64,000 bases of DNA from an uncultured Gemmiger sp. (lineage in GTDB: Bacteria; Bacillota; Clostridia; Oscillospirales; Ruminococcaceae): positions 248,001 to 312,000 of the forward strand of contig CALXHQ010000001.1 of the NCBI GenBank assembly GCA_944388145.1, read 5' to 3'. A program made the position numbers and the translations under genes. Under the pieces are notes generated by a model that saw only the letters and a program-made list of their open reading frames with translations, was not told the DNA's origin and made no database searches. This document shows, piece by piece, positions 19,322 to 27,406 of this stretch. Numbering within the stretch: position 1 is the first letter of the stretch; every line of letters begins with the position of its first letter.

Positions 19322-19396
19322 GCGGGTGTCGTACAACGGCTAGTACATCAGCCTTCCAAGCTGAGGACGAGGGTTCGACTCCCTTCACCCGCTCCA
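19322..19396 (+). tRNA. tRNA-Gly (anticodon TCC)
   Basis: A full cloverleaf can be drawn: acceptor GCGGGTG with CACCCGC, anticodon stem TCAGC/GCTGA around loop CTTCCAA giving anticodon TCC (reads GGA, and possibly GGG), T arm GAGGGTTCGACTCCCTT, and an encoded CCA end. It lies between the divergent ymfF promoter and a terminator and is transcribed alone. Confidence 0.97.
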
Positions 19397-19403
19397 ACAG
19401 AAA

Positions 19404-19436
19404 AGCGTTGAAACGTTTTGTTTCGGCGCTCTTTTT
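19404..19436 (+). terminator. Terminator of tRNA-Gly
   Basis: AGCGTTGAAAC (19404-19414) pairs with GTTTCGGCGCT (19420-19430), including two G-T pairs, and is followed by CTTTTTG. Confidence 0.8.
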
Positions 19437-19467
19437 GTTTTTAGTACACGCTTTAATACACATGGAC

Positions 19468-19510
19468 GAAAAATCCCCCCAACCCGCCGGAAATCCCGGC
19501 AAGTTGGGGG
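19468..19510 (-). terminator. Terminator of the DUF6020-like gene and its coupled peptide
   Basis: Arms CCCCCCAAC (19475-19483) and GTTGGGGG (19503-19510); on the minus strand the stem is followed by ATTTTTC (19468-19474). Confidence 0.8.
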
Positions 19511-19524
19511 CTTTCTGCTATGTA

Positions 19525-19614
19525 TTACGGGTCATCCGCGCCGTCCGGGATACCGTCGCCGTCAGCGTCCGGCAGGGCGGCCTTGTTTTTTCGAGATGGC
19601 CGGGTCGGCGGCAT
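19525..19614 (-). CDS. 29-residue peptide with a calcium-loop-like C-terminus, coupled to the gene before it
   Basis: ATG 19612-19614 overlaps the TGA stop of the membrane protein gene in the arrangement TGATG, a classic coupling signal. The peptide has a basic N-terminal half (PPTRPSRKNK) and ends in DADGDGIPDGADDP, which resembles the Asp-rich calcium-binding repeat of thrombospondin type 3 and bacterial surface proteins. The stop TAA is followed within 15 nt by the operon terminator, so the frame fills exactly the space between stop and terminator. Alternatives: a chance frame, or a C-terminal tail reached by frameshifting from the upstream gene. Function unknown. Confidence 0.45.
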   Translation of the reverse strand: MPPTRPSRKNKAALPDADGDGIPDGADDP

Positions 19615-21203
19615 CAACGGGCGGATTCCGCCTTTGGCCGCAGCATGGCTTCGCAAAGGAGGCCGACAAAGACCGGCAGGCACAGCATCAGCGACATACA
19701 GTAGCGTACCAGCATCGCCGGGCTGAGCAGGCAGATGCCCCATTGCCCCGCACAGAACATCACCGCGCAGAACAGCTCCCAGCGGCGGCGAAAAATCACC
19801 GCAATGAGCAGTGCCAGCATCAGCCAGGCGGGCAGAGCATTGCCAAACAGAATGTTGAGCAGCGGCAGGTCGGCAAAATGGGAGACATACAGTGTCAGGT
19901 AACTGCGGTAGCCCTCCCACTTGCTGTCCACCTGGATGTCATACTCCTCCCCCAGCAGATCGGGGAAGCTGTTGGTCACCATCAAATGGCGATAGGCACC
20001 GGGCTGTCCGATATCCCAAAAGCCGGAGGACAGGTCGAGAAAGGCCTCCAGATAGGCGTCGGGATGCTCCAGGCCCAGCCGGACATACAGGCCCAGATAT
20101 TTGGAAAGATCCCCTTTCAGCACTTCGGTCTCGAAGCCGGTTTTTACGGGATCGGTGTTGCAGGGCAGATACTGGATCAGATATTCCGGGGCAATCAGTT
20201 CCTCAATGCCCTGACGCTCTGCCGCGGTGAGGGTAAGTTTTCCCTCACGGTCCTGGTTCCAAACACAGGCCAGCTGCTGAATGGGCACGCTGAGCATCTC
20301 CCGGGCGTCTCCCTTGGGAATTCCCAAAAGCGACATCAACGGGTTCATGCAAAACCAGCCCGCCAGCGCAAGCACCAGCGCCAGGGCCGCCACCCGGATA
20401 CGAAGGCGGCGCAGCACCAGCACCGTGATCACCGCAACGGCAAACAGCAGATAATACCCCTGATTGCGCATCAGACACAGAAAAAAGCTGGCGGCTGCGA
20501 ACAGGATCAGCCGCCGCACACCCGCCCGGTCCCCTGTCATTCCCTGTTCCAGCAGGTCGATGAGGGACACAAACACCAACACAAAGCAGGCGCTGAAGGG
20601 CACATCCTTGGTGGTGTTCATGTTCAACAGCGGCAGCACCGGGTTGGCTGCGAAAAAGAACGCCGCAAACCACCACACCAGTGCAGGCACGTTGCGGCAG
20701 CGCAGCCAGTTCAGCACATACGCCCCTGCAAACGCCACCAGCAGGGTTTGCAGCGCCGTATAGATTGCCAGACCAATGTCATACCCGCCCAGCAGATGCC
20801 CCAGCCAGAAGCATCCGCCCAGCAGCCAGGTATGAAAAACCGGATGGTGGGCACTGAGGGTATGCGTGACCAGGTAGTTGATCTGTACCGGGCCATCATA
20901 CCCAAACACGCCGGGGTAAAAGGCCAGGTATGTTGGCAACCAGCACAACAGCAACAGGCCAAATGTTGCCGGCAGTCCGGGCAGCGGAAGCTGGGCGGTG
21001 CAGGTCCCGGGCCCCCTGCGGAACAGCTCGGCCAAAAAGAGGAACAGAATGGCATAGACCGCCAACAGCATCACCAGCGATACCGTCCAGGCTTTGGTGG
21101 TCAGCTCCAGCCGGGACGCAATGCCGGTGACGGAAAAGAAGGAGAACAGGATGCTCACCACCACGGAAATGGCGCGGGAGCGAAGCCAGGAAAACTGTTT
21201 CAC
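19614..21203 (-). CDS. Polytopic membrane protein, DUF6020-like (putative glycosyltransferase-type)
   Basis: 529 residues starting at GTG 21201-21203, chosen because GGAGG (21213-21217) is 9 nt upstream and the sequence just after is the first membrane segment. About twelve hydrophobic segments fill residues 10-330 and 440-520, with a large polar extracytoplasmic region (about 340-450) between. The first loop has FYPGVFGYDGPVQ and HTLSAHHPVFHTW, where acidic and His residues near the membrane recall the GT-C glycosyltransferase layout; DUF6020 proteins show this pattern. Substrate unknown. The end overlaps a 29-residue coupled frame by one base. The next upstream gene on the same strand (RsmF-type) is 99 bp away. 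Confidence 0.7.
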   Translation of the reverse strand: MKQFSWLRSRAISVVVSILFSFFSVTGIASRLELTTKAWTVSLVMLLAVYAILFLFLAELFRRGPGTCTAQLPLPGLPATFGLLLLCWLPTYLAFYPGVFGYDGPVQINYLVTHTLSAHHPVFHTWLLGGCFWLGHLLGGYDIGLAIYTALQTLLVAFAGAYVLNWLRCRNVPALVWWFAAFFFAANPVLPLLNMNTTKDVPFSACFVLVFVSLIDLLEQGMTGDRAGVRRLILFAAASFFLCLMRNQGYYLLFAVAVITVLVLRRLRIRVAALALVLALAGWFCMNPLMSLLGIPKGDAREMLSVPIQQLACVWNQDREGKLTLTAAERQGIEELIAPEYLIQYLPCNTDPVKTGFETEVLKGDLSKYLGLYVRLGLEHPDAYLEAFLDLSSGFWDIGQPGAYRHLMVTNSFPDLLGEEYDIQVDSKWEGYRSYLTLYVSHFADLPLLNILFGNALPAWLMLALLIAVIFRRRWELFCAVMFCAGQWGICLLSPAMLVRYCMSLMLCLPVFVGLLCEAMLRPKAESAR

Positions 21204-21302
21204 AGGGCAGATCCTCCATATATCGGTCAAAAAGTACGGTTCATCGAATGCGGCTTGTATCCTTCCCGCCGGTTGTGCCCCGCAATTGCAGGGCAAAGGG
21301 GG

Positions 21303-22715
21303 TCACCCCAGGTTGCGCAGGGCCTTGGGGTAATGGTTTTTCACCCGTCCGCCGCTGACCTTGCCGCAGCCCAGCGGGAAACCCTCCACCAGCACGGCGC
21401 ACCAGCCGTTCCCGGCTGTGGCCGCCTCGATTTCCTCACCGCGCAGCCAAGCCGCAGTGCGGGGGTCGGCCAGGGTCAACCGCTCGGCATTGGCACAGGC
21501 TGCGCCGTGTGCCATAAACAGCGCATGACTTGGTACAAACCGTCCTTTTTGCAGCCGTCCCGCCGGAACGCCCGACCGCAGGATATGCAGCTTTGCGTCG
21601 GGCAGCAGGACCGGCGGAGGCAAAACAGCCAACTCCCCAGAGATCTCCACCGGGGTGTCCCGCAGCAGTGGGAAAGTCTCCGCCGCAAAGGCGCGCCATG
21701 CGTCCCGCACCTGGGCGGCTGCTCTGTCCGGGCGGGCGGATTTGCCCTTTGTCTTCTCTCTTCCCCGGAAAATATCCGGGCGGGGCCGCGGTTCGCCCTC
21801 TTTGCGGAAGCGGGCGATAAAGTGTCCCTCTCCCCCATCCGCAGGCCAGATGCGCCGGCAGGCTGCGGCGGAAAAGCCAGACGTTTCCGCCGCGCGGTTT
21901 GCCTCGCCCGGGCGTCCAAAATTCACACCGGACAAATCCTCCTGCACAAATTCCGGGTGACGGGCCAGAAAAGCCGCCGCTTGGCCCTCGTCCTCCTCCG
22001 GCGCAAAAGTACAGGTGGAAAGCACCAACACCCCGCCAGGGACCAGCAGCCGCGCAGCAGCATCCAGAATTCCCGCGGCGGTGGCCGCACACTGGGCCAC
22101 CAGCGCCGGGCTGTGCTGCCCAATGGCGGCGGCCTCCTTGCGGAACATCCCCTCTCCGGAGCAGGGTGCGTCCACCAACACCCGGTCAAACCATCCGGGC
22201 AGCGCCGCGGCCAGGCGGTCGGGCGTCTCGTTGGTCACTACCGCGTTGGGCACGCCCATGCGCTCCAGATTCTGGCGCAGGATCTCGGCCCGTGCGGGGA
22301 CATACTCATTGGCCAGCAGGATACCGCAGCCCTGCAGGGCGGCAGCCAGCTGGCTGCTTTTGCCGCCGGGCGCGGCGCACAGGTCGCAGACCCGCATACC
22401 CGGCCGCACGTCCAAAAGCGGTGCGGCGCTGGCGGCGCTGGGCTCCTGGGCGTAGAAAACGCCCGCGTGATGCCAGGGATGGCGGCCGGGGCGGAAATCC
22501 GCCGGGACCGCAAACGCCTGCTTGCAGAAGGGCGACGGTGCAAGCGGGACATCCATACCCGCGGCAAAGGCCTGCGGCGTGGTGCGCAGCCCGTTGACGG
22601 TGACACCGCGGGCGGGCGTATTTCGGATGGACACGGCGGGGGTGAAAAGCAGAGGAAAGCGGTCGCCCAGCAGGGTGTATTCCCGCTGAAGGAACCATTC
22701 CGGCAGCTGCGGCAT
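21303..22715 (-). CDS. rsmF: RsmF/NOL1-type 16S rRNA m5C methyltransferase
   Basis: 470 residues from ATG 22713-22715 with CAGGAGG 7 nt upstream. The SAM-dependent RNA m5C methyltransferase core is clear: motif I VCDLCAAPGGKSSQLA (near residue 110), motif IV DAPCSGEGMFRK with the resolving Cys, and motif VI LSTCTFAPEEDE with the catalytic Cys. The C-terminal 170 residues correspond to the RsmF-specific RNA-binding region and end in a PUA-like segment (HYPKALRNLG). The methyltransferase acts on 16S rRNA in the cytoplasm; the exact cytosine cannot be read from sequence. Confidence 0.92.
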   Translation of the reverse strand: MPQLPEWFLQREYTLLGDRFPLLFTPAVSIRNTPARGVTVNGLRTTPQAFAAGMDVPLAPSPFCKQAFAVPADFRPGRHPWHHAGVFYAQEPSAASAAPLLDVRPGMRVCDLCAAPGGKSSQLAAALQGCGILLANEYVPARAEILRQNLERMGVPNAVVTNETPDRLAAALPGWFDRVLVDAPCSGEGMFRKEAAAIGQHSPALVAQCAATAAGILDAAARLLVPGGVLVLSTCTFAPEEDEGQAAAFLARHPEFVQEDLSGVNFGRPGEANRAAETSGFSAAACRRIWPADGGEGHFIARFRKEGEPRPRPDIFRGREKTKGKSARPDRAAAQVRDAWRAFAAETFPLLRDTPVEISGELAVLPPPVLLPDAKLHILRSGVPAGRLQKGRFVPSHALFMAHGAACANAERLTLADPRTAAWLRGEEIEAATAGNGWCAVLVEGFPLGCGKVSGGRVKNHYPKALRNLG

Positions 22716-22909
22716 GGTAAAACCTCCTGACAAAAGACTGTATAAACGGACATGGGGGCGGGCAGACTATCGGCAGACCATCCCCCGGACGAGAGCACTG
22801 ACGTGGGCCTGCGGCAGCCGTGTGCGGCAGCCAAAAACCAGGCGCCGCCCAGGGCTGACCCGGCCGGCAGATGGCCGAGACTTCACACTATGAGGAAGGA
22901 GGCCCCATC

Positions 22910-23092
22910 ATGGCAAAGAACGAAAAGACCAACCAGAAGGCGACCAGCCGCGCCGTCAACACCAAGGGCGGCATGCAGACCACCAACAAGTCCAGCAACT
23001 GCAACAAGACCACCAGCCAGACTACCGACTCCGGCGACGGATGCGGCTGTGGCTGTGGCACCAAATCCGGCGACGGCGAGCGCAAGAAATAA
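22910..23092 (+). CDS. 60-residue Cys/Gly- and Thr/Asn-rich peptide, unknown function
   Basis: Start ATG 22910-22912 is chosen because GAAGGAGG ends 7 nt before it; the frame is open a little further 5' but without a site. The product is very hydrophilic: a Lys/Thr/Asn/Ser-rich first 40 residues with one Cys (SSNCNKTT), then GDGCGCGCGTKSGDGERKK with three alternating Cys. No signal peptide or membrane segment. I recognise no family: it is not a SCIFF peptide, small acid-soluble protein or known bacteriocin precursor by eye. The CGCGC arrangement could bind metal or be modified. A strong terminator follows at once, so this is likely a real short mRNA. Confidence 0.65.
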   Translation: MAKNEKTNQKATSRAVNTKGGMQTTNKSSNCNKTTSQTTDSGDGCGCGCGTKSGDGERKK

Positions 23093-23118
23093 GCGTTAAG
23101 CCTGTCTGCCCGCGAAAA

Positions 23119-23188
23119 GGCAGCGGCCGGCAGCGATTGGTTACCCCTTTCGGGCAATCCGCTGCGGGCCGCTGCCTGTTTATTTATT
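23119..23188. terminator. Terminator between the Cys/Gly peptide gene and mini-RNase III gene
   Basis: GGCAGCGGCC plus GCAGCG/TTG pair with CAA, CGCTGC and GGCCGCTGCC (23119-23139 with 23156-23176), followed by TGTTTATTTATT on the plus strand; the minus side has CCTTTTCG. Works in both directions. Confidence 0.85.
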
Positions 23189-23603
23189 CCGATTTGGGCG
23201 TCTCCGGGTCAAAGCCCTGCCAGACCAGCTCAAACAGTTCCAGAATGCGGTCATTGCGGCCCTTCAGGTACAGATAGCCCAACAGGCATTCAAATCCGGT
23301 GGAAGCCCGGTACTCCTGGGCGGTGGCATGCTTGGCGACCGTGGCTTTGCTGGCATTTTTTCCGCGGCGCAGCACGTTGGCCTCCTCCTCCGAGAGGGTC
23401 GGCTCCAGCAGAGCCAGTTCCCGGCTTTGGGCGCGGGCAGATACATACCGGGTGGCAGCGGCGTGCAGTTTGCCGGGCAGCAGCCGGGTGGTTTCCACCA
23501 GGCGCTGGCGAACCAGCAGTTCCAGCACCGCATCCCCCACAAAGGCTAGTGAAAGCGGACTCTGTTCCCGGATGTCCACCTTGGGTGCGGCATCAAACAG
23601 CAT
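23184..23603 (-). CDS. mrnC: Mini-ribonuclease III
   Basis: 139 residues. AAGGAGG ends 9 nt before ATG 23601-23603; an ATG three codons earlier touches the site and is unlikely to be used. The protein is an RNase III catalytic domain alone: SLAFVGDAVLELLVR holds the signature Asp/Glu metal ligands, and TGFECLLGYLYLKGR has the second acidic pair. No double-stranded RNA-binding domain follows. In Bacillus subtilis mini-III matures 23S rRNA ends. The gene follows obgE by 14 bp and converges on the small peptide gene. Confidence 0.93.
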   Translation of the reverse strand: MLFDAAPKVDIREQSPLSLAFVGDAVLELLVRQRLVETTRLLPGKLHAAATRYVSARAQSRELALLEPTLSEEEANVLRRGKNASKATVAKHATAQEYRASTGFECLLGYLYLKGRNDRILELFELVWQGFDPETPKSE

Positions 23604-23617
23604 GGCGCCCATCCTCC

Positions 23618-24898
23618 TTAATAGACATAGTCAAATTCGTACTCACCAATCTTGATGGTATCGTTTTCCTCAACGCCCTGGCGCACCAGCTCGTCCAGCA
23701 GGCCGGAATCGCCCAGCTGGGTCTGGAAATACTGCAGGCTCTCGTAGTCATCCACATTGGTGCCGGCCAGAATGCGCTCCAGCCAGGGGGCGTCCACATT
23801 GAACTCATGATCGCCGGTGCGGGTAACGGTAAACGGCCGCTTGGGCTGATTGGACAGGTCGGGGCGGACATATTCAGCCTGATAAACCTTGACCGGCGGC
23901 AGCTGTTGCAGCCGCTGCCAGACCAGGGCAGGCAGGCCGTCGATCCCCTGGCGGGTGGCCGCCGAGATGGGCAGGAAGGTCAGACCCTTGGCCTCGATAT
24001 ACTGTTTGAACTCCTCCACCTGCTCGGGCGCGGCGATGTCGCACTTGTTGCCCAGCACAATCTGGGGGCGCTGGGCCAAATCGGCGGAAAAGCCGGCCAG
24101 TTCATGGTTGATCTGCTCAAAGTCGGCTTTGGGGTCGCGGCCCTCGCAGCCGGAGACATCCACCACATGCAAAAGCAGGCGGCAGCGCTCCACATGGCGC
24201 AGGAAGTCGTGGCCCAGGCCCACACCCTCGGCGGCGCCCTCGATCAGGCCGGGGATGTCGGCGCAGACAAAACTCTGCTCCGGACCGACGCGCACCACGC
24301 CCAGCACCGGGGTCAGGGTGGTGAAGTGGTAGTTTGCAATCTTGGGCTTTGCCGCGCTGATGACGCTGATCAGGGTGGACTTGCCCACGTTGGGGAAACC
24401 GATCAGCCCCACATCGGCAATAACCTTCAGCTCCAGCGTCAGGTGCAGCTCCTCGCCGGGCAGACCGGGCTTGGCAAACTTGGGGATCTGGCGGGTGGGG
24501 GTGGCAAAATGAGCGTTGCCCCAGCCGCCGCGGCCGCCCTTTGCCACGACGACGGGCTCGTTGCCGGAAAGATCAGCCACCACCAGGCCGCTGTCGGCCT
24601 CCTTCAGCACGGTGCCGCGGGGGACACGGATGACCAGGTCCTCGGCATCCTTTCCCTTCTGGCGGGCGCCGCGGCCGTTCTCGCCGTCGGGAGCGGTGTA
24701 CTTGCGCTTGTAGCGGAAATCCATCAGGGTGGACAGGTTGTCATCGGCCACAAAGACAATGCTGCCGCCGCGGCCGCCGTCGCCGCCATCAGGGCCGCCG
24801 GCCGCCACAAACTTTTCGCGGTGGAAGCTGACACAGCCGTCGCCGCCCTTGCCGCCGTGGACCCAGATGGTGGCCACATCAATAAAATTACCGGGCAT
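23618..24898 (-). CDS. obgE: Obg-family ribosome-associated GTPase
   Basis: 426 residues from ATG 24896-24898 (AGAGGT 5 nt upstream). The glycine-rich Obg fold occupies residues 1-158 (GGKGGDGCVSF...GGPDGGDGGRGG). The G domain follows with G1 GFPNVGKSTL, G3 DIPGLIEGAAEG and G4 NKCD. A C-terminal OCT domain begins about residue 350 (FTVTRTGDHEFNVD). Obg GTPases act in 50S subunit assembly and stress responses. Position next to rpmA and rplU is the common bacterial arrangement; here a terminator lies between rpmA and obgE, so obgE may also have its own transcription start. Confidence 0.97.
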   Translation of the reverse strand: MPGNFIDVATIWVHGGKGGDGCVSFHREKFVAAGGPDGGDGGRGGSIVFVADDNLSTLMDFRYKRKYTAPDGENGRGARQKGKDAEDLVIRVPRGTVLKEADSGLVVADLSGNEPVVVAKGGRGGWGNAHFATPTRQIPKFAKPGLPGEELHLTLELKVIADVGLIGFPNVGKSTLISVISAAKPKIANYHFTTLTPVLGVVRVGPEQSFVCADIPGLIEGAAEGVGLGHDFLRHVERCRLLLHVVDVSGCEGRDPKADFEQINHELAGFSADLAQRPQIVLGNKCDIAAPEQVEEFKQYIEAKGLTFLPISAATRQGIDGLPALVWQRLQQLPPVKVYQAEYVRPDLSNQPKRPFTVTRTGDHEFNVDAPWLERILAGTNVDDYESLQYFQTQLGDSGLLDELVRQGVEENDTIKIGEYEFDYVY

Positions 24899-24977
24899 GG
24901 AATACCTCTTTCCTGTTCGGGGCAAAACGCCCGTGGGTGAATCCGCCGCAGCCTGCGCAGCGCGGCAGAAGGTTCAG

Positions 24978-25014
24978 ACAAAAAGATGGGGCAGGCCCCG
25001 TAAGGCCCGCCCCA
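24978..25014 (-). terminator. Terminator after rplU-rpmA
   Basis: TGGGGCGGGCC pairs with GGGGCCTGCCCCA on the minus strand around a TTAC loop and is followed by TCTTTTTG. It separates ribosomal protein transcripts from obgE, probably with partial readthrough. Confidence 0.8.
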
Positions 25015-25022
25015 GACGGTTT

Positions 25023-25274
25023 TTACTGCTTGACAGTGCAGCGCTTGCGGTCACGGCCCATGCGCTCGAAGTGAACGCGGCCGTCGATCAGAGCGAACAG
25101 GGTATCGTCGCTGCCGATGCCGACGCCCTCACCGGGATGGATGTGGGTGCCGCGCTGACGGACCAGGATGTTGCCGGCCAGAACGTACTGACCATCGCCG
25201 CGCTTGACGCCGAGACGCTTGGACTCAGAGTCACGGCCGTTCTTGGTGGAGCCTACGCCTTTTTTGTGTGCCAT
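25023..25274 (-). CDS. rpmA: 50S ribosomal protein L27
   Basis: 83 residues, beginning [16 protein letters not shown], a normal mature L27 N-terminus that reaches the peptidyl transferase centre. Many Firmicutes instead encode an extended L27 whose first residues are cut off by the protease Prp, with prp placed between rplU and rpmA. Here the extension is absent and only 15 bp separate rplU and rpmA, so no prp gene is present. The rest of the protein matches the family ([13 protein letters not shown]). Confidence 0.98.
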   Translation of the reverse strand: MAHKKGVGSTKNGRDSESKRLGVKRGDGQYVLAGNILVRQRGTHIHPGEGVGIGSDDTLFALIDGRVHFERMGRDRKRCTVKQ

Positions 25275-25289
25275 TGTGTGTTGACCTCC

Positions 25290-25601
25290 TTAGCCGTTGA
25301 TCGCGGTGATTTCCACCTTGGTGTAGGGCTGACGGTGGCCCTTGCGGACCATGCTGCCCTTCTTGGGACGGTAGGTCAGAATGTTGAGCTTTTTGCCCTT
25401 GCCATTCTTGATGACCTTGCCGGTCACGGTAGCGCCCTCCACAACGGGGGCGCCGACCTTGACGCTGCCTTCCTCGCCGACGGCGAGAACGCGGTCGAAG
25501 GTGACCTCGGTATCAGCCTCAGCGCCCAGTTTCTCGACGAAGATGCTGTCGCCGACCTTGACGCTGTACTGCTTGCCACCGGTAACGATAACTGCGTACA
25601 T
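25290..25601 (-). CDS. rplU: 50S ribosomal protein L21
   Basis: 103 residues from ATG 25599-25601 with GAGGT 7 nt upstream. The typical start [18 protein letters not shown] and the rRNA-binding tail [20 protein letters not shown] are present. It binds 23S rRNA domain I in the large subunit. Expressed as the first gene of rplU-rpmA behind a strong promoter and a structured leader. Confidence 0.98.
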   Translation of the reverse strand: MYAVIVTGGKQYSVKVGDSIFVEKLGAEADTEVTFDRVLAVGEEGSVKVGAPVVEGATVTGKVIKNGKGKKLNILTYRPKKGSMVRKGHRQPYTKVEITAING

Positions 25602-25688
25602 GTGTAAAACCTCTTTCAAAAAGTCTCGCTGGGGCAGGCGGTGCCTGAAACAGGCACACTTTTAGAGCCCATGCCATGCGGCTTGATT
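25602..25688 (-). promoter_or_regulatory. Candidate L21 leader (autoregulatory 5' UTR)
   Basis: The 80-90 nt between the promoter and rplU contain a strong hairpin on the minus strand (GTGCCTGTTTCAGGCAC) and a CGCCTGCCCCAGCGAGAC segment close to the ribosome binding site. Position and shape fit the L21 leader described in Firmicutes, where L21 is thought to bind its own mRNA. I could not run a covariance model, so this is a candidate. Confidence 0.5.
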
Positions 25689-25717
25689 ATCATAGCACAG
25701 AAAAACAGCTGCGTCAA
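25689..25717 (-). promoter_or_regulatory. Promoter of rplU-rpmA
   Basis: Minus-strand TTGACG (25712-25717), 17-nt spacer, TATGAT (25689-25694): a near-consensus promoter fitting a highly expressed ribosomal operon. Confidence 0.8.
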
Positions 25718-25747
25718 GTGATTTTTTGCGTTTTCTTGCGTTTTCTA

Positions 25748-25776
25748 TTGAATTGAACTCGGTTCCCAATTATCAT
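25748..25776 (+). promoter_or_regulatory. Promoter of the MATE gene
   Basis: TTGAAT (25748-25753), 17-nt spacer, TATCAT (25771-25776), about 60 nt upstream of the start codon. Confidence 0.55.
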
Positions 25777-25838
25777 AGATAGCATGGGTGTTGCCGGTTC
25801 ACAACCGGGGGCAGCCGTTTTTGTTCAGGAGGATGTTT

Positions 25839-27197
25839 ATGACAAGTTCCAAGCGCAATGGCCGCAGTCTGACCAGCGGCCCGATCACCACCACACTGCT
25901 GTGGTTTGCAGTGCCTATGATCCTGGGTGATCTGCTGCAGCAGATGTACAATGTGGCAGACACCCTGATCGTCGGTCAATTTGTGGGTGCCGATGCCCTG
26001 GCCGCCGTGGGTTCTGCTTATACGCTGATGACCTTTCTCACCTCGATCCTGCTGGGATTGTCGATGGGTGCCGGCGTGGCGGTCTCCATCTCTTTTGGCC
26101 GGCACGAGTATGCCCAGATGCGCAACGAGGTGTTTCTCTCTCTTGTGATGATCGGCGCCACGGCGGTGGTGCTCAATCTGGCGGTGTTTCTCCTGATCGA
26201 CCCTATCCTGACGCTGCTGCAGGTGCCGGCTGAGGTTTGGGGCCTGATGCGGGAGTATCTTTGGGCCATCTTTTTTGGTATTGGCGGCACTTTCCTGTAC
26301 AACTACTACGCCTCCATGCTGCGGGCGGTGGGCGATTCGGTCCGGCCGCTGTTTTTCCTGGGCTTTTCGGCGGTGCTGAATATTGTGTTGGATCTGGTTT
26401 TTGTGCTGGTTCTGAACGCTGGAGTGGCGGGTGCCGCCTGGGCCACCGTCATCTCCCAGTGGCTGTCCGGCATCGGCCTTTGCATTTACGCGCTGGCCGC
26501 TCGGCCGGATCTGCGCGTTCGCCGCAGCGATATGCGCTGGAACGCTGCCCGGGCCGGGCGTGTATTCCGGCTGTCCTTCATTACCGGCGCCCAGCAGTCG
26601 ATTATGAACTTCGGCATCCTGATGGTGCAGGGCCGGGTCAACAGCTTTGGCCCCGCGGTGATGGCCGCTTTTGCCGCCGCGGTGAAGATTGACAGCTTTG
26701 CCTATATGCCGGTACAGGATTTTGGCAATGCTTTTTCCACCTTTCTGGCGCAGAATTACGGCGCCGGCCAAAATCAGCGCATCCGCCGGGGCACCCGCAG
26801 CGCGGTGCTCACCAGCATGGTGTTTGGACTGGTGATCAGCGCGGTGGTATTTGTGCTGGCCCGGCCGCTGATGCTGATCTTTGTCCGGCCGGAGGAAACG
26901 GAGATCCTTGCCATCGGCGTGGAGTACCTGCGCATCGAGGGTTCCTTCTACTGCCTGATCGGCCTGCTGTTTTTGCTGTACGGCTTCTACCGCGCCATCG
27001 AGCGCCCAGGCATGTCGGTGGTGCTCACCGTCATCTCGCTGGGGCTGCGGGTGGTGCTGGCCTATGCACTGTCGGCCATCCCTGCGCTGGGCGCCACCGG
27101 CATCTGGATGTCCATTCCCATCGGTTGGGTCATCGCCGACGTGGCGGGCCTTGTCCCCATGGTGCGTTTTCTGCGCACCAGAGCGGAAAGCCAATAA
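25839..27197 (+). CDS. MATE family multidrug/organic cation efflux transporter
   Basis: 452 residues from ATG 25839-25841 (AGGAGG 5 nt upstream; the ATG two codons earlier abuts the site). Twelve membrane segments in two homologous halves, with family motifs MILGDLLQQMYNVADTLIVGQFVG in the first half (residues about 25-50) and SIMNFGILMVQGRVNSFGP in the second. MATE proteins use Na+ or H+ gradients to export drugs, flavins or metabolites. The sequence is of the NorM/DinF-like prokaryotic type; substrate unknown. Monocistronic between its own promoter and a terminator. Confidence 0.92.
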   Translation: MTSSKRNGRSLTSGPITTTLLWFAVPMILGDLLQQMYNVADTLIVGQFVGADALAAVGSAYTLMTFLTSILLGLSMGAGVAVSISFGRHEYAQMRNEVFLSLVMIGATAVVLNLAVFLLIDPILTLLQVPAEVWGLMREYLWAIFFGIGGTFLYNYYASMLRAVGDSVRPLFFLGFSAVLNIVLDLVFVLVLNAGVAGAAWATVISQWLSGIGLCIYALAARPDLRVRRSDMRWNAARAGRVFRLSFITGAQQSIMNFGILMVQGRVNSFGPAVMAAFAAAVKIDSFAYMPVQDFGNAFSTFLAQNYGAGQNQRIRRGTRSAVLTSMVFGLVISAVVFVLARPLMLIFVRPEETEILAIGVEYLRIEGSFYCLIGLLFLLYGFYRAIERPGMSVVLTVISLGLRVVLAYALSAIPALGATGIWMSIPIGWVIADVAGLVPMVRFLRTRAESQ

Positions 27198-27243
27198 CAA
27201 AACCGCTTTGTCCGTCCCCGATGGCCGCCCCCGCCGGGCCTTT

Positions 27244-27266
27244 TGGCCGGTTTCGGCCATTTTTTT
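27244..27266 (+). terminator. Terminator of the MATE gene
   Basis: TGGCCG-GTTT-CGGCCA followed by seven T residues. Confidence 0.85.
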
Positions 27267-27321
27267 GGTGTCAAATACTCCCGGCATGCCGCGATGAAAA
27301 TCAGGCGGTCCTTGCAGGATG

Positions 27322-27330
27322 TGCTATAAT
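27322..27330 (+). promoter_or_regulatory. Extended -10 promoter of the activase-like operon
   Basis: TGCTATAAT with a perfect TATAAT (27325-27330); no good -35, as expected for an extended -10 promoter. The first gene starts 77 nt downstream. Confidence 0.6.
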
Positions 27331-27406
27331 AGACAGGATTGCTTTGCGCGGGCATGCCGCAGCCCGCCGTGTCACATCATTTCTACCATGAAGGGAGCAT
27401 CTTACC

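Noticed and set aside
19596-22730. 1044-codon open frame on the plus strand opposite two minus-strand genes
   Set aside because: Composition is typical of antisense shadows (Gln/His/Gly/Pro-rich) and both opposite-strand genes have clear motifs.
25773-27287. 504-codon frame on the minus strand opposite the MATE gene
   Set aside because: His/Gln/Arg-rich shadow; the plus-strand MATE protein has twelve membrane segments and a proper start.
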